DNA from: Streptomyces sp. man185
GTDB taxonomy: Bacteria > Actinomycetota > Actinomycetes > Streptomycetales > Streptomycetaceae
Assembly: GCA_002551355.1 (NCBI GenBank)
Contig: NTHE01000007.1
Coordinates: forward strand, 976 to 64,975
Direction: 5' to 3'
DNA length: 64,000 bases
The notes beneath the pieces are model-generated. The model did not search any database and had not been told where the DNA came from. It saw nothing but the letters and a program-made list of their open reading frames with translations. Below, piece after piece: positions 52,125 to 61,304 of this stretch (positions are counted from its first letter, which is position 1; the number at the start of each line of letters is the position of its first letter). A program made the position numbers and the translations under genes.

Positions 52125-52784
52125 ATGCGCAACAGAAAAGCAGTGACGGCCGCGGCGTTCGCCGCCGCGGCCGCACTGGCCCTCTCCGCCTGCGGCACCG
52201 GTGACGACAAGGCGGGCTCCTCGTCCGTCGCCGACGTCAGCGCCGCGCCGAAGGACAAGGCCGCTACCGTCCTCGACCAGCCGTTCACCAAGCCGAACCT
52301 CGTCCTCACCGATACGCAGGGCGAGAAGTACGACCTCCGCGAGGCGACCAAGGGGAAGCCGACGCTCATCTACTTCGGTTACACCAACTGCCCCGACGTC
52401 TGCCCGCTGACCATGAGCAACATCTCGCTCGCCAAGCGGGAGCTGCCCAAGGCCGACCAGGAGAAGCTCCAGGTCGTCTTCGTCACCACCGACCCCGAGC
52501 GCGACACCCCCGCCTCGCTCGGCAAGTGGCTCAAGGCCCAGGACCCCACCTTCACCGGCCTCACCGGCGACTTCCCGACCATCCAGGCCGGGGCCCGGCA
52601 GATCGGCATCGGCATCGACGCGCCGAAGAAGGAGAAGGACGGGACCGTCGTCTCGATGCACGGCGCCCAGGTCATCGCCTTCTCCCCGAAGACGGACGAG
52701 GGGTACGTGCTCTACGGCGAGGACACCAGCGCCGAGGAGTACACGAAGGACCTCCCCAAGCTGATCAAGGGGGAGGCTCCGTGA
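52125..52784 (+). CDS. Sco1/SenC copper chaperone lipoprotein (219 aa)
   Basis: ATG 52125 (MRNRKAVTAAAFAAAAALAL). The lipobox LSAC puts the lipid on Cys23. The thioredoxin-fold domain has the CxxxC copper motif NCPDVCPLT (Cys89, Cys93) and the partner His in SMHGAQVIAF (about 180). Sco1 loads the CuA centre of cytochrome c oxidase. Overlaps the next gene by GTGA. Confidence 0.94.
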   Translation: MRNRKAVTAAAFAAAAALALSACGTGDDKAGSSSVADVSAAPKDKAATVLDQPFTKPNLVLTDTQGEKYDLREATKGKPTLIYFGYTNCPDVCPLTMSNISLAKRELPKADQEKLQVVFVTTDPERDTPASLGKWLKAQDPTFTGLTGDFPTIQAGARQIGIGIDAPKKEKDGTVVSMHGAQVIAFSPKTDEGYVLYGEDTSAEEYTKDLPKLIKGEAP

Positions 52785-53239
52785 ACCGCCGCACGGCTCT
52801 CGTCGGCGGTCTCGCCCTCACTGCGGCGCTGACGCTGGCCGGGTGCTCGTCGGACAGCGGGTCGGGCAGCGAGCCGGAGCTGAAGGTGGTGGGGGCGTTC
52901 ATGCCGCAGCCCGTCAGCGACATGGCCGCCGGGTTCCTCGTCGTCCAGAACAACGGCGGCGCCGGGGACCGGCTCACCTCGGTGACCAGTCCGCTCTCCG
53001 ACGACGTCACCATCCACGAGACGAAGAACCAGAAGATGCGCGAGGTCTCCTCGTTCGAGGTGCCCGCGAACGGCGAGCTCGATCTCGAACGCGGTGGCAA
53101 CCACATCATGTTCATGAAGCTCAAGCAGAAGCCCAAGCAGGGCGAGAAGGTCTCCGTCGAGCTGCACTTCGAGAAGGCCGACCCGATCAAGGTCGACCTG
53201 CCGGTGAAGGAAACCACCCACAACCCGAAGAAGCAGTGA
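52781..53239 (+). CDS. PCuAC copper chaperone lipoprotein (152 aa)
   Basis: GTG 52781 overlaps the Sco1 stop. Lipobox LAGC at Cys22. The PCuA_C signature H(M)xnMx21HxM is present as H79, M86, H108 and M110 (VTIHETKNQKM and GGNHIMF). It binds Cu(I) and passes it to oxidase assembly factors such as Sco1, its neighbour. Confidence 0.93.
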   Translation: MNRRTALVGGLALTAALTLAGCSSDSGSGSEPELKVVGAFMPQPVSDMAAGFLVVQNNGGAGDRLTSVTSPLSDDVTIHETKNQKMREVSSFEVPANGELDLERGGNHIMFMKLKQKPKQGEKVSVELHFEKADPIKVDLPVKETTHNPKKQ

Positions 53240-53253
53240 GGGACTGAGCCCAG

Positions 53254-55185
53254 ATGTCTGCCACCGCCCCGTACGCCGGACCGTCCCCGATACGCCGGCC
53301 GCTCGCCGCCGCCGCGCTCCTCGCCGCCCTCGTCAGCCTGGTGTTCGGGCTGCTGCTGGCCGGCGCGGGCCCGGCGTCCGCGCACGCCGCCCTCACCGGG
53401 AGCGACCCGCGGGACGGGGCGGTGGTGGACACCGCGCCCAAGGAGGTCACCCTCAGCTTCTCCGAGGCCATCGCCGTGGGCGACGACTCCATCCGGGTCC
53501 TCGACCCGAGCGGCAAGCGCGCCGACACCGGCGCCGAGCCGAAGGACCTGTCCGAGGGCTCCACCGTCCGCTACGGCGTCGCGCTCCACACCGGGCTGCC
53601 GGACGGCACCTACACGGTGGCCTGGCAGGCGATCTCCGCCGACAGCCACCCGATCTCCGGCGCGTTCACGTTCTCCATCGGCGCCCCCTCCGACACCAGC
53701 GTCGCCCTGCCCTCCCAGGAGGCCGGCGGCGGCCCGGTCGGCGTCGTCTACGACATCGCGCGCTACGCGGCGTACGGCGGATTCGTCCTGCTCGTCGGCG
53801 GCAGCGCGTTCGTCCTGGTCTGCTGGCGGCGCGGCGCGACCGCCCTGCCGATGCAGCGGCTCGTGGTCCGCGGCTGGCTCACCCTGACCGCGGCGACCCT
53901 GGTCATGCTGCTGCTGCGCAATCCGTACACCGGCAGCGGGAAGTTCGCCGACGCCTTCGACCTCGCCGGGCTCCAGTCCGTCCTGGACACCAAGCCCGGC
54001 GCCGCCCTCGTCTCCCGGCTGCTGCTGCTCGGGGCCGCCGCCCTGTTCATCGCCGTGCTGTTCGGTACGTACGCGCGGCGCGAGGACGAGCGCGAGAAGA
54101 AGGACCTCACCTTCGGCCTCGCCGTCGGGGGCGGGGTGGTCGCGGCCGGCATCGCCGCCACCTGGGCGATGTCCGAGCACGCCTCGACCGGCATCCAGGC
54201 GAGCATCGCCATGCCGGTGGACGTACTGCATCTGCTGGCCGTCGCCGCCTGGCTCGGCGGACTCGCATCGCTCCTCGTGGCCCTGTACCGGACGCCGGAC
54301 ATCGGGAGCGCCGCGGTCCGGCGCTTCTCCGCGGTCGCGTTCGGCAGTGTGGTGGTCTTGGCGGCGACCGGGATCTACCAGTCCTGGCGGCAGGTCGGCT
54401 CCTGGTCGGCGCTGACCGGGACGCGTTATGGGCAACTGCTGATCCTCAAGGTGGCGCTGATCGCCGTCCTGCTCGCGGTCGCCTGGTTCTCCCGGCGCTG
54501 GACGGGACGGCTGACGGACACGGCGGTCGTTTCCGAGGAGAAGGACGCCGAAGAGGACGGGGCCGCGACCGAGCCGGAGGAGGCAGCGGGCTCTCCGGCC
54601 GACGTCGCCCCCGAGCGGGCCGCGCAACTGGCCCGTCAGCGGGCCGTCCTGACCGCGACGAAGAAGAAGCGGATACGGGACGCCGACCCGGAGCGCTCCG
54701 GGCTGCGCCGCTCGGTCCTGGCCGAGGCCGCCGTCGCCGTCGTCCTGCTGGCCGTCACCACCATGCTGACGTCCACCGAACCGGGCCGTACGGAGGAGGA
54801 GGCCGCCGGCGGCGCCACCTCGGCGAGCGCTCCCGCAGCCGGCGGCCCGGTCAACCTGAGCATGCCGTTCGACACCGGCGGCCAAAACGGCAAGGGCACC
54901 GTCCGCATCGACATCGAACCCGGCCGCACCGGCTCCAACGACCTGCATGTGTGGATCGACGGCAGCGACGGCAAGCCGATGGACGTCCCCGAACTGAAGC
55001 TGGCCCTCACCCTGGGGTCGAAGGACATCGGTCCGCTGCCGGTCGTCCCGGACCGGCTGGCCGAGGGGCACTGGTCGGCGAGCGGTGTACAGATTCCGAT
55101 GGCCGGGGACTGGAAGATCGATGTGACGGTACGGACCTCCGACATCGACCAGGTCACCATCGACAAGAACGCGAAGATCGGCTGA
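53254..55185 (+). CDS. CopC-CopD fusion copper-resistance/import membrane protein (643 aa)
   Basis: ATG 53254 (MSATAPYAGPSPIRRPLAAA). After a signal/anchor (about 20-45) the mature CopC domain starts HAALTGSDPRDG, the N-terminal His copper ligand, and runs to about 150 (ADSHPISGAFTFSIG). Eight or so helices of CopD occupy about 165-425, then there is an acidic loop, one more helix (about 490) and a C-terminal beta domain (about 530-643, PVNLSMPFDTGGQ). It transports or stores copper; the preceding genes use it. Confidence 0.93.
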   Translation: MSATAPYAGPSPIRRPLAAAALLAALVSLVFGLLLAGAGPASAHAALTGSDPRDGAVVDTAPKEVTLSFSEAIAVGDDSIRVLDPSGKRADTGAEPKDLSEGSTVRYGVALHTGLPDGTYTVAWQAISADSHPISGAFTFSIGAPSDTSVALPSQEAGGGPVGVVYDIARYAAYGGFVLLVGGSAFVLVCWRRGATALPMQRLVVRGWLTLTAATLVMLLLRNPYTGSGKFADAFDLAGLQSVLDTKPGAALVSRLLLLGAAALFIAVLFGTYARREDEREKKDLTFGLAVGGGVVAAGIAATWAMSEHASTGIQASIAMPVDVLHLLAVAAWLGGLASLLVALYRTPDIGSAAVRRFSAVAFGSVVVLAATGIYQSWRQVGSWSALTGTRYGQLLILKVALIAVLLAVAWFSRRWTGRLTDTAVVSEEKDAEEDGAATEPEEAAGSPADVAPERAAQLARQRAVLTATKKKRIRDADPERSGLRRSVLAEAAVAVVLLAVTTMLTSTEPGRTEEEAAGGATSASAPAAGGPVNLSMPFDTGGQNGKGTVRIDIEPGRTGSNDLHVWIDGSDGKPMDVPELKLALTLGSKDIGPLPVVPDRLAEGHWSASGVQIPMAGDWKIDVTVRTSDIDQVTIDKNAKIG

Positions 55186-55190
55186 GTACG

Positions 55191-56522
55191 GTGAGCAAGA
55201 CCACGAAGCAGGCCCCGGACGGCGCCGCCACGACCCGCGCTCCGGGGAGCGACGGCAGCGGCGGTACCGGCACAACCGGCGTATCGCGGCGTCGGCTGCT
55301 GGGCACGGCGGGCGCTGCGGGCGCCACGGGGCTGGTGCTGGGCGCCGGGGGCGGGGCCGCCGGGTATGCCGCCACCCGGCCCGAGGAGCCGGCCGCGCTG
55401 ACGACCGTCGGGGCGACCGAGGCGATGTTTCACGGGAAACATCAACCGGGGATCACCACTCCGCTTCAGGCCCGGGGCCATCTCGTCGCCTTCGACCTGG
55501 CGGCGGGCGCCGGGCGCAAGGAGGCGGCGGCGCTGCTGCGGCGCTGGTCCGCGGTGGCGCAGGAGCTGATGGGTGGCCGCCCTGCGGCGGGCGGACCGGA
55601 CGGCCCCGGGCACGACACCGGGATCGCCCTGGACGCGGGCCCGTCGTCCCTGACCGTCACGTTCGGCTTCGGCCGTACGTTCTTCGCGCGCACGGGTCTG
55701 ACCGCCCGTCTGCCCGCCGCGCTCGATCCGCTGCCCGCGTTCTCCGCCGACGCCCTCGACGACCGGCGCTCGAACGGCGACCTGTGGGTGCAGATCGGCG
55801 CGGACGACGCGCTGGTCGCCTTCCACGCGCTGCGGGCTCTCCAGAAGGAGGCCGCGGGCACGGCACGGGTGCGGTGGCAGATGAACGGCTTCAACCGCAC
55901 CCCCGGCGCGACCGCCCGGCCGATGACCGCCCGCAACCTGATGGGCCAGATCGACGGGACCGGCAACCCGAAACCGGCCGACGAGGACTTCGACGAGCGC
56001 GTCTTCGTCCCCGCGTCGCCCGGGAAGCCGCAGGAGTGGATGGAGGGCGGTTCGTACGCCGTCGTCCGCCGGATCAGGATGCTCCTGGACGACTGGGAGA
56101 AGCTTCCGGTGGAGCGCCAGGAGCGGGTCATCGGGCGGCGCAAGGCGGACGGGGCGCCGCTGAGCGGGGGAACCGAGACCACGGAGATGGACCTCGACAA
56201 GGCCGGCCCGGACGGCAGGCTCGTGATCCCCGACAACGCCCACGCCCGGATCTCCTCGCCCGAGAAGAACGGCGGGGCCGCCATGCTGCGCCGCCCGTTC
56301 TCGTACCACGACGGCATCGCGGAGGACGGCACTCCGGACGCCGGGCTCCTCTTCGTCTGCTGGCAGGCGGACCCGTTCCGGGGCTTCGTGCCGGTGCAGC
56401 GCAAGCTCGACCGGGGCGACGCGCTGTCGCCGTTCCTCCGGCACGAGGCGAGCGGTGTCTTCGCGGTGCCGGGCGGGGCGGCGGAGGACGAGTACGTGGG
56501 ACAGCGGCTCCTGGAGTCGTAG
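55191..56522 (+). CDS. efeB: Tat-exported DyP-type heme peroxidase (EfeB-like, 443 aa)
   Basis: GTG 55191 is 5 nt after the CopCD stop. A twin-arginine signal (SRRRLLGTAG) with a hydrophobic stretch to about 65. The DyP core has QIDGTGN (about 252-258, catalytic Asp of GXXDG) and the proximal heme ligand His in SYHDGI (about 372). Oxidises bulky substrates with peroxide; in EfeUOB it is linked to iron uptake, but no efeU/efeO is nearby here. The operon position hints at a copper/oxidative-stress role. Confidence 0.92.
   Translation: MSKTTKQAPDGAATTRAPGSDGSGGTGTTGVSRRRLLGTAGAAGATGLVLGAGGGAAGYAATRPEEPAALTTVGATEAMFHGKHQPGITTPLQARGHLVAFDLAAGAGRKEAAALLRRWSAVAQELMGGRPAAGGPDGPGHDTGIALDAGPSSLTVTFGFGRTFFARTGLTARLPAALDPLPAFSADALDDRRSNGDLWVQIGADDALVAFHALRALQKEAAGTARVRWQMNGFNRTPGATARPMTARNLMGQIDGTGNPKPADEDFDERVFVPASPGKPQEWMEGGSYAVVRRIRMLLDDWEKLPVERQERVIGRRKADGAPLSGGTETTEMDLDKAGPDGRLVIPDNAHARISSPEKNGGAAMLRRPFSYHDGIAEDGTPDAGLLFVCWQADPFRGFVPVQRKLDRGDALSPFLRHEASGVFAVPGGAAEDEYVGQRLLES
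55427..55440. promoter_or_regulatory. Degenerate parS site inside the DyP gene
   Basis: GTTTCACGGGAAAC differs from the canonical parS 14-mer by one base. It lies in the coding sequence for MFHGKH near residue 80. Reduced-affinity parS variants are common around oriC in Streptomyces. Confidence 0.55.
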
Positions 56523-56576
56523 GGCGCGACGAGGGCCGGCGGCTTCCCGACGCGTAGGACGACGCGTACGGGGGAC

Positions 56577-56660
56577 AGCGGCTTCCGGAGACGTGGGGGG
56601 CGTACGGGGACAGCGGCTTCCGGACGCGTAGGACGCACACGTGGACCAGCGGCCTCCGGA
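56577..56660. repeat. Three imperfect ~35-bp repeats after the DyP gene
   Basis: AGCGGCTTCCGGA (56577 and 56612) and AGCGGCCTCCGGA (56648) recur every 35-36 bp, each followed by a variant of GCGTAGG or ACGTGG. Gene-free gap between the peroxidase and pheA. Confidence 0.7.
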
Positions 56661-56752
56661 GGCGTAGGGGCCGCTCGGGGCCGGGCCCACAGGCTCGCGA
56701 CCGCATTCTGAGACAGCGCGGCGGGCCTCGCGGGGCGCACTAGGGTGACCGT

Positions 56753-57688
56753 ATGTCAGCCACGCGCTACGCCTATCTCGGCCCCGAAGGCACCTTCACC
56801 GAGGTCGCCCTCCGTACGCTCCCGGAAGCCGCCACCCGTGAGCTCGTCCCGATGCTGTCCGTGCCGGCCGCCCTGGACGCCGTACGCAACGGGGAGGCGG
56901 CGGCAGCGCTCGTGCCGATCGAGAACTCCGTCGAGGGCGGCATCACCGCGACGCTCGACGAGCTGGCCGGCGGGGAACCGCTGATGATCTACCGCGAGGT
57001 GCTGCTCTCCATCACCTTCGCGCTGCTGGTTCGGCCCGGGACCAAGCTGTCGGACATCAAGACGGTCACCGCGCACCCGGCCGCCCAGCCGCAGGTTCGC
57101 AACTGGATGGCGGTCCATCTCCCGGGGGCCCTGTGGGAGTCGGCGGCGTCCAACGCGGACGGGGCCCGGCTGGTCCAGGAGGGCCGGTACGACGCCGCGT
57201 TCGCCGGTGAGTTCGCCGCCGCCACCTACGGCCTGGAGCCGCTGGTGACGGAGATCCACGACGCGGAGAACGCCCAGACCCGCTTCGTCCTGGTGGGCCG
57301 TCCGGCCCGGCCCTCCGCACCGACCGGCGCGGACAAGACCTCCGTGGTGATCTGGCTGGGCGACGACCATCCCGGCGCCCTGCTGGAGCTGCTCCAGGAG
57401 TTCGCGGTGCGCGGCGTCAACCTGATGCTGATCCAGTCCCGCCCGACCGGCGAGGGGATCGGCAACTACTGCTTCGCCGTGGACGCGGAGGGGCACATCG
57501 CGGACCGGCGGGTCGGGGAGGCCCTGATGGGGCTGAAGCGGATCAGCCCGAAGGTGCGGTTCCTCGGCTCGTACCCGCGGGCGGGTGTCTCGCCGGACGA
57601 GGTGCGACCGCTGCGGGCGGGCACGTCGGACGCCGCGTTCACGGAAGCCTCCGACTGGCTGGCGCGCAGCCAGGACGGCCGGATCTGA
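56753..57688 (+). CDS. pheA: Prephenate dehydratase (311 aa)
   Basis: ATG 56753 (MSATRYAYLGPEGTFTEVAL). The PDT domain is 1-190, with PIENSVEGG (about 63-71) and the TRF motif NAQTRFVLVG near 185. The ACT domain (about 200-285) shows NLMLIQSRPTGEG for phenylalanine feedback. It makes phenylpyruvate in phenylalanine synthesis. Monofunctional, as in actinobacteria. Confidence 0.96.
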   Translation: MSATRYAYLGPEGTFTEVALRTLPEAATRELVPMLSVPAALDAVRNGEAAAALVPIENSVEGGITATLDELAGGEPLMIYREVLLSITFALLVRPGTKLSDIKTVTAHPAAQPQVRNWMAVHLPGALWESAASNADGARLVQEGRYDAAFAGEFAAATYGLEPLVTEIHDAENAQTRFVLVGRPARPSAPTGADKTSVVIWLGDDHPGALLELLQEFAVRGVNLMLIQSRPTGEGIGNYCFAVDAEGHIADRRVGEALMGLKRISPKVRFLGSYPRAGVSPDEVRPLRAGTSDAAFTEASDWLARSQDGRI

Positions 57689-57703
57689 CGGCAGCAGCGT
57701 AGA

Positions 57704-57747
57704 AGAGGCCCCGCGGAGCACCCGGCTCCTGGCCCGGGGTGGCCTCT
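57704..57747 (+). terminator. Hairpin after pheA
   Basis: AGAGGCC (57704-57710) pairs with GGCCTCT (57741-57747), with inner CCGCGG/CCGGGG complementarity, followed by TTTGTG. Confidence 0.6.
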
Positions 57748-57798
57748 TTGTGCGCTCCGCAGCAGTGCGATCTACGGATAGTCACGCACTCCGGAGAG

Positions 57799-58125
57799 TT
57801 ATCCACAGGGAGGGCTCTCGGCCTGGGGACAAGTCGACACCCTCATGCGACATCGTCGACAAATCAACCCAGCCGACCTGAAGCCGTCCACAGGCACTCG
57901 ATGCGGCACGATGCGGCACGATGCGGCACGAGTCTGCCGTGTCACCCGAATTCCCTTGATCGACTCTTTGGAACGATGAATTCCCACCCGAACGAGCACG
58001 CAGAACGGGTTTGGCAGGGACTCCGCGGCACTTCGTCCGAGTTCCGGAACAATGCCCTCCGGCATCCACAGAACTTCCACACAGCCTGTGGATAACTATT
58101 CCGGCATCGCGATTCCTGTGGACAA
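57799..58125. promoter_or_regulatory. Cluster of DnaA boxes between pheA and serS
   Basis: Exact boxes: TTATCCACA (57799-57807), its reverse at 58087-58095, and reverse TTGTCCACA at 58117-58125, the preferred Streptomyces form. Weaker boxes: CCGTCCACA (57884), GCATCCACA (58062) and ACTTCCACA (58073). The 672-bp gap is unusually AT-rich and gene-free. Clusters outside oriC have been described in Streptomyces as titration or control sites. Confidence 0.75.
57901..57930. repeat. Three 10-bp iterons (ATGCGGCACG)
   Basis: Three perfect head-to-tail copies within the DnaA-box cluster, preceded by a partial fourth (CACTCG). Confidence 0.85.
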
Positions 58126-58360
58126 CAGCGACTGACGCACCTCCAACTCCCCTCCCGCCCAAGGCGGGTGCGTCAAGGCGGACCGCACCTTCTGCCCTGT
58201 TCAGGGGAGTTAACCACCGTTATTGACAGCCCTCACCTGCTCCGGCGCCGCCGCCGTCCGCGATTCCTCCCAGAAATATCAATTCCGGCAATTCGGTCAT
58301 AGTGACACGCTCGGCAATATCGGTTCGAGTGCGAGAACCGCGCACCGGTAGCCTGGAGGG

Positions 58361-59638
58361 GTGATTGACCTTCGCCTGCTCCGTGAGGACCCCGACCGTG
58401 TTCGCGCCTCCCAGCGCGCCCGTGGAGAGGACGTCGCCCTCGTCGACGCCCTGCTCTCCGCCGACGAGCTGCGCAGGTCGTCCGGCGTCCGCTTCGACGA
58501 TCTCCGCTCCGAGCAGAGGCAGCTCGGCAAGCTGATCCCCAAGGCCACCCCCGAGGAGCGCGCCGAGCTCCTCAAGAAGGCCGAACAGCTCAAGTCCGGC
58601 GTCAAGGCGGCCGACGCCGCCCAGGACGAGGCCGACGCCGAGGCCAAGCGGCTGCTCCTCCAGCTCGGCAACATCGTCCACGAGGACGTGCCGGTCGGCG
58701 GCGAGGAGGACTTCGTCGTCCTGGAGACGCACGGCACCATCCGCGACTTCGGCGCCGAGGGCTTCGAGCCCAAGGACCACCTGGAGCTCGGCGAGGCGCT
58801 CGGCGCCATCGACATGGAGCGCGGGGCGAAGGTCTCCGGCTCGCGGTTCTACTACCTCACGGGCGTCGGCGCCCTCCTGGAGCTCGCCCTCGTCAACGCG
58901 GCGATCGCGCAGGCCACCGAGGCCGGCTTCATCCCGATGCTGACCCCCGCGCTGGTCCGCCCCCGCGCCATGGAGGGCACCGGCTTCCTCGGCCAGGCCT
59001 CGGAGAACGTGTACCACCTGGAGAAGGACGACTACTACCTGGTCGGCACCTCCGAGGTCCCCCTCGCCGCGTACCACATGGACGAGATCATCGACGCCGA
59101 CAAGCTGCCCCTGCGGTACGCCGGGTTCTCCCCGTGCTTCCGCCGCGAGGCCGGCACGTACGGCAAGGACACCCGCGGCATCTTCCGCGTCCACCAGTTC
59201 GACAAGGTCGAGATGTTCTCGTACGTCGACCCGGCGGACGCCGAGGCCGAGCACCGCAGGCTCCTGGAGTGGGAGAAGCAGTGGCTCACCGGCCTCGAAC
59301 TGCCCTTCCAGGTGATCGACGTCGCCACCGGCGACCTCGGCGCATCGGCCTCGCGGAAGTTCGACTGCGAGGCGTGGATCCCGACCCAGGGCAAGTACCG
59401 CGAGCTGACCTCCGCGTCGAACTGCGACGGCTTCCAGGCCCGCCGCCTGTCCGTCCGGATGCGCGAGGGCAAGAAGGTCCAGCCGCTGGCCACGCTGAAC
59501 GGCACGCTCTGCGCCGTACCGCGCACGATCGTGGCGATCCTGGAGAACCACCAGCTCCCCGACGGTTCGGTCCGGGTGCCCGAGGTGCTCCGTCCGTACC
59601 TGGGCGGGCGCGAGGTCCTGGAACCGGTCGCCAAGTGA
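58361..59638 (+). CDS. serS: Seryl-tRNA synthetase (425 aa)
   Basis: GTG 58361 ([20 protein letters not shown]). The N-terminal coiled-coil arm is 1-110 and the class II catalytic core 120-425. Motif 2 is [18 protein letters not shown] and motif 3 is [19 protein letters not shown]. It charges tRNA-Ser; two tRNA-Ser genes lie in this window. It overlaps the following HAD gene by 4 bp. Confidence 0.97.
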   Translation: MIDLRLLREDPDRVRASQRARGEDVALVDALLSADELRRSSGVRFDDLRSEQRQLGKLIPKATPEERAELLKKAEQLKSGVKAADAAQDEADAEAKRLLLQLGNIVHEDVPVGGEEDFVVLETHGTIRDFGAEGFEPKDHLELGEALGAIDMERGAKVSGSRFYYLTGVGALLELALVNAAIAQATEAGFIPMLTPALVRPRAMEGTGFLGQASENVYHLEKDDYYLVGTSEVPLAAYHMDEIIDADKLPLRYAGFSPCFRREAGTYGKDTRGIFRVHQFDKVEMFSYVDPADAEAEHRRLLEWEKQWLTGLELPFQVIDVATGDLGASASRKFDCEAWIPTQGKYRELTSASNCDGFQARRLSVRMREGKKVQPLATLNGTLCAVPRTIVAILENHQLPDGSVRVPEVLRPYLGGREVLEPVAK

Positions 59639-60459
59639 CCTTCCCCTACAAGCTCGTCGCGACCGACCTCGACGGCACGCTGCTGCGCGGGGACGACACG
59701 GTCTCCGAGCGCACCCGCGAGGCCCTGGCCGCCGCCACGGCGGCCGGTGCCGCGCACATCATCGTCACCGGACGCGCGGTCCCCTGGACCCGGCACATCC
59801 TGGACGACCTCGGTTACGAGGGGCTCGCGGTCTGCGGCCAGGGTGCGCAGGTCTACCACGCGGGCGAGCACAAGCTGCTGACCTCGCTGACCCTGGACCG
59901 GCAGCTCGCCGGTCTCGCGCTGTCCAAGATCGAAGCGGAGGTCGGCCCGCTGCACCTGGCGGCCAGCCGCGACGGCCTGGAAGGCGAAGTTCTGGTCGGT
60001 CCCGGCTACCGGGTGCAGGAGGGACCGCTTCCGTACCTCTTCGTGGACGACGCCACCGAGATGTGGACCGCCCCCCTCAACAAGGTCTACATACAGCACC
60101 CGGAGCTGGACGACGACGCGCTGGCCTCCGCCGCACGGGCGACCGTGGGCAGCCTGGTCGACGTGGTCATGGCCGGAGCCGGAGTGGTCGAGATCCTGCC
60201 GCTGGGTCTGAGCAAGGCGACCGGCCTCTCACTGGCCGCCCGCCGGCTGGGCGTGAAGGCGGCCGACACGATCGCCTTCGGCGACATGCCGAACGACATC
60301 CCGATGTTCGCCTGGGCCCACCACGGCGTGGCCATGGCCAACGCCCACGACGACCTGAAGGCCGTCGCCCACGAGATCACCGCGTCCAACGAGGACGACG
60401 GCATCGCGGTGGTCCTGGAGGAGCTGCTCCGCTCGGCGCCCGTGCAGCCCGCGCGGTAG
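59635..60459 (+). CDS. HAD-superfamily Cof-type phosphatase (274 aa)
   Basis: GTG 59635 overlaps serS stop. Motif [12 protein letters not shown] with nucleophile Asp, motif II IIVTGR, motif III Lys in LGLSKATG and motif [13 protein letters not shown] identify a type IIB HAD. It dephosphorylates a small metabolite. The serS-HAD pair is conserved in Streptomyces. Confidence 0.93.
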   Translation: MTFPYKLVATDLDGTLLRGDDTVSERTREALAAATAAGAAHIIVTGRAVPWTRHILDDLGYEGLAVCGQGAQVYHAGEHKLLTSLTLDRQLAGLALSKIEAEVGPLHLAASRDGLEGEVLVGPGYRVQEGPLPYLFVDDATEMWTAPLNKVYIQHPELDDDALASAARATVGSLVDVVMAGAGVVEILPLGLSKATGLSLAARRLGVKAADTIAFGDMPNDIPMFAWAHHGVAMANAHDDLKAVAHEITASNEDDGIAVVLEELLRSAPVQPAR

Positions 60460-60493
60460 GACTTCCACCCGCGCACACCGGACGGCACGACAG

Positions 60494-60525
60494 CGGCCCG
60501 GCACCGTACCCACGGTGCCGGGCCG
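60494..60525. terminator. 14-bp perfect hairpin between convergent genes
   Basis: CGGCCCGGCACCGT (60494-60507), loop ACCC near 60508, ACGGTGCCGGGCCG (60512-60525). Likely bidirectional. Confidence 0.85.
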
Positions 60526-60531
60526 CCGGTG

Positions 60532-61143
60532 TCAGCGCTGCCCGCGCTGCCCGCTACGGCGGCGCAGGTCCTTCAGCTGCCGGGCGAAGCAGTCCAGCCG
60601 CCCGTCCAGCCGCACGACTTCCTGCTGCACGTCCGTCAGCCGCAGACTCATCGCCCCGATCACCTGGTGCGTCACCTCGACCTTGCGGTCGAGGCTGTCG
60701 AGCCGCTCCGACATCCGCACCAGCACCGGCCCGAGCTCCTGGAGCGCGCTGCCGACGCCGGTGAGGCACCTCTCGATGCGCGTGACGCGCTGGTCAAGGG
60801 AGGCGTACTGCGTGCCCAGCGCCTCCTCGGCGTCGAGGAGGTGGGTCCGCACGCAGCGGGCGATGTCGCTGTCGCGAAGCAGCATGGCGATGTTGAGGAC
60901 GGTTCGGCGGGTGTAGAGGGTCGATTGGGCGGCAGCCTGTGGATATCTTTCCGCTCCCTCCCCGCCCCATAGGGACACCATGCCCCTATGGAAGAACCAC
61001 AGCTCAGAGCCTCGTAGAAGGACTAGACCGTTCCCCTCGACCTCCGCCCGATGCCGTTGGGTCACCTTCTTCACGGTCTCTGTGGATACTTCGAAGTACC
61101 GAGCCACATCCTCTGTGCGAACGTGAATTCCGTCCGGCAGCAT
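60532..61143 (-). CDS. HTH plus coiled-coil hypothetical protein (203 aa)
   Basis: ATG 61143 (MLPDGIHVRTEDVARYFEVS). Residues about 8-30 look like a helix-turn-helix (VARYFEVSTETVKKVTQRHR), followed by a beta part (GLVLLRGSELWFFHRGMV) and a helix-rich region (TLYTRRTVLNIAMLLRDSDI) similar to the ORF6N/Rha type of phage regulator. The C-terminal 80 residues form a coiled coil with hydrophobic heptads (LDQRVTRIERCLTGV, LTDVQQEVVRLDGRL). DNA-binding role plausible; family name not assigned. Confidence 0.7.
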   Translation of the reverse strand: MLPDGIHVRTEDVARYFEVSTETVKKVTQRHRAEVEGNGLVLLRGSELWFFHRGMVSLWGGEGAERYPQAAAQSTLYTRRTVLNIAMLLRDSDIARCVRTHLLDAEEALGTQYASLDQRVTRIERCLTGVGSALQELGPVLVRMSERLDSLDRKVEVTHQVIGAMSLRLTDVQQEVVRLDGRLDCFARQLKDLRRRSGQRGQR

Positions 61144-61237
61144 GACCCGCTACGACGCCACGGATTCCAGTTGCCTCCACGCGTCCTGCTCAACGACCCG
61201 ATAAGCACATCGTCACGCGCACACCTGTCCGCTCATA

Positions 61238-61277
61238 CGACGACCCCCGCCCCTTTCGGCAGGGGCGGGGGTCGTCG
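61238..61277. terminator. 17-bp hairpin after the ABC permease gene
   Basis: CGACGACCCCCGCCCCT, loop TTCGGC, and its complement to 61277. Ends the minus-strand transporter operon. Confidence 0.85.
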
Positions 61278-61304
61278 AGGCGAACGGGGCTCAGGCCGCA
61301 GGCC

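Noticed and set aside
57901..57930. A second replication origin
   Set aside because: DnaA boxes plus iterons are suggestive, but dnaA/dnaN are not adjacent, so only a control cluster is claimed.
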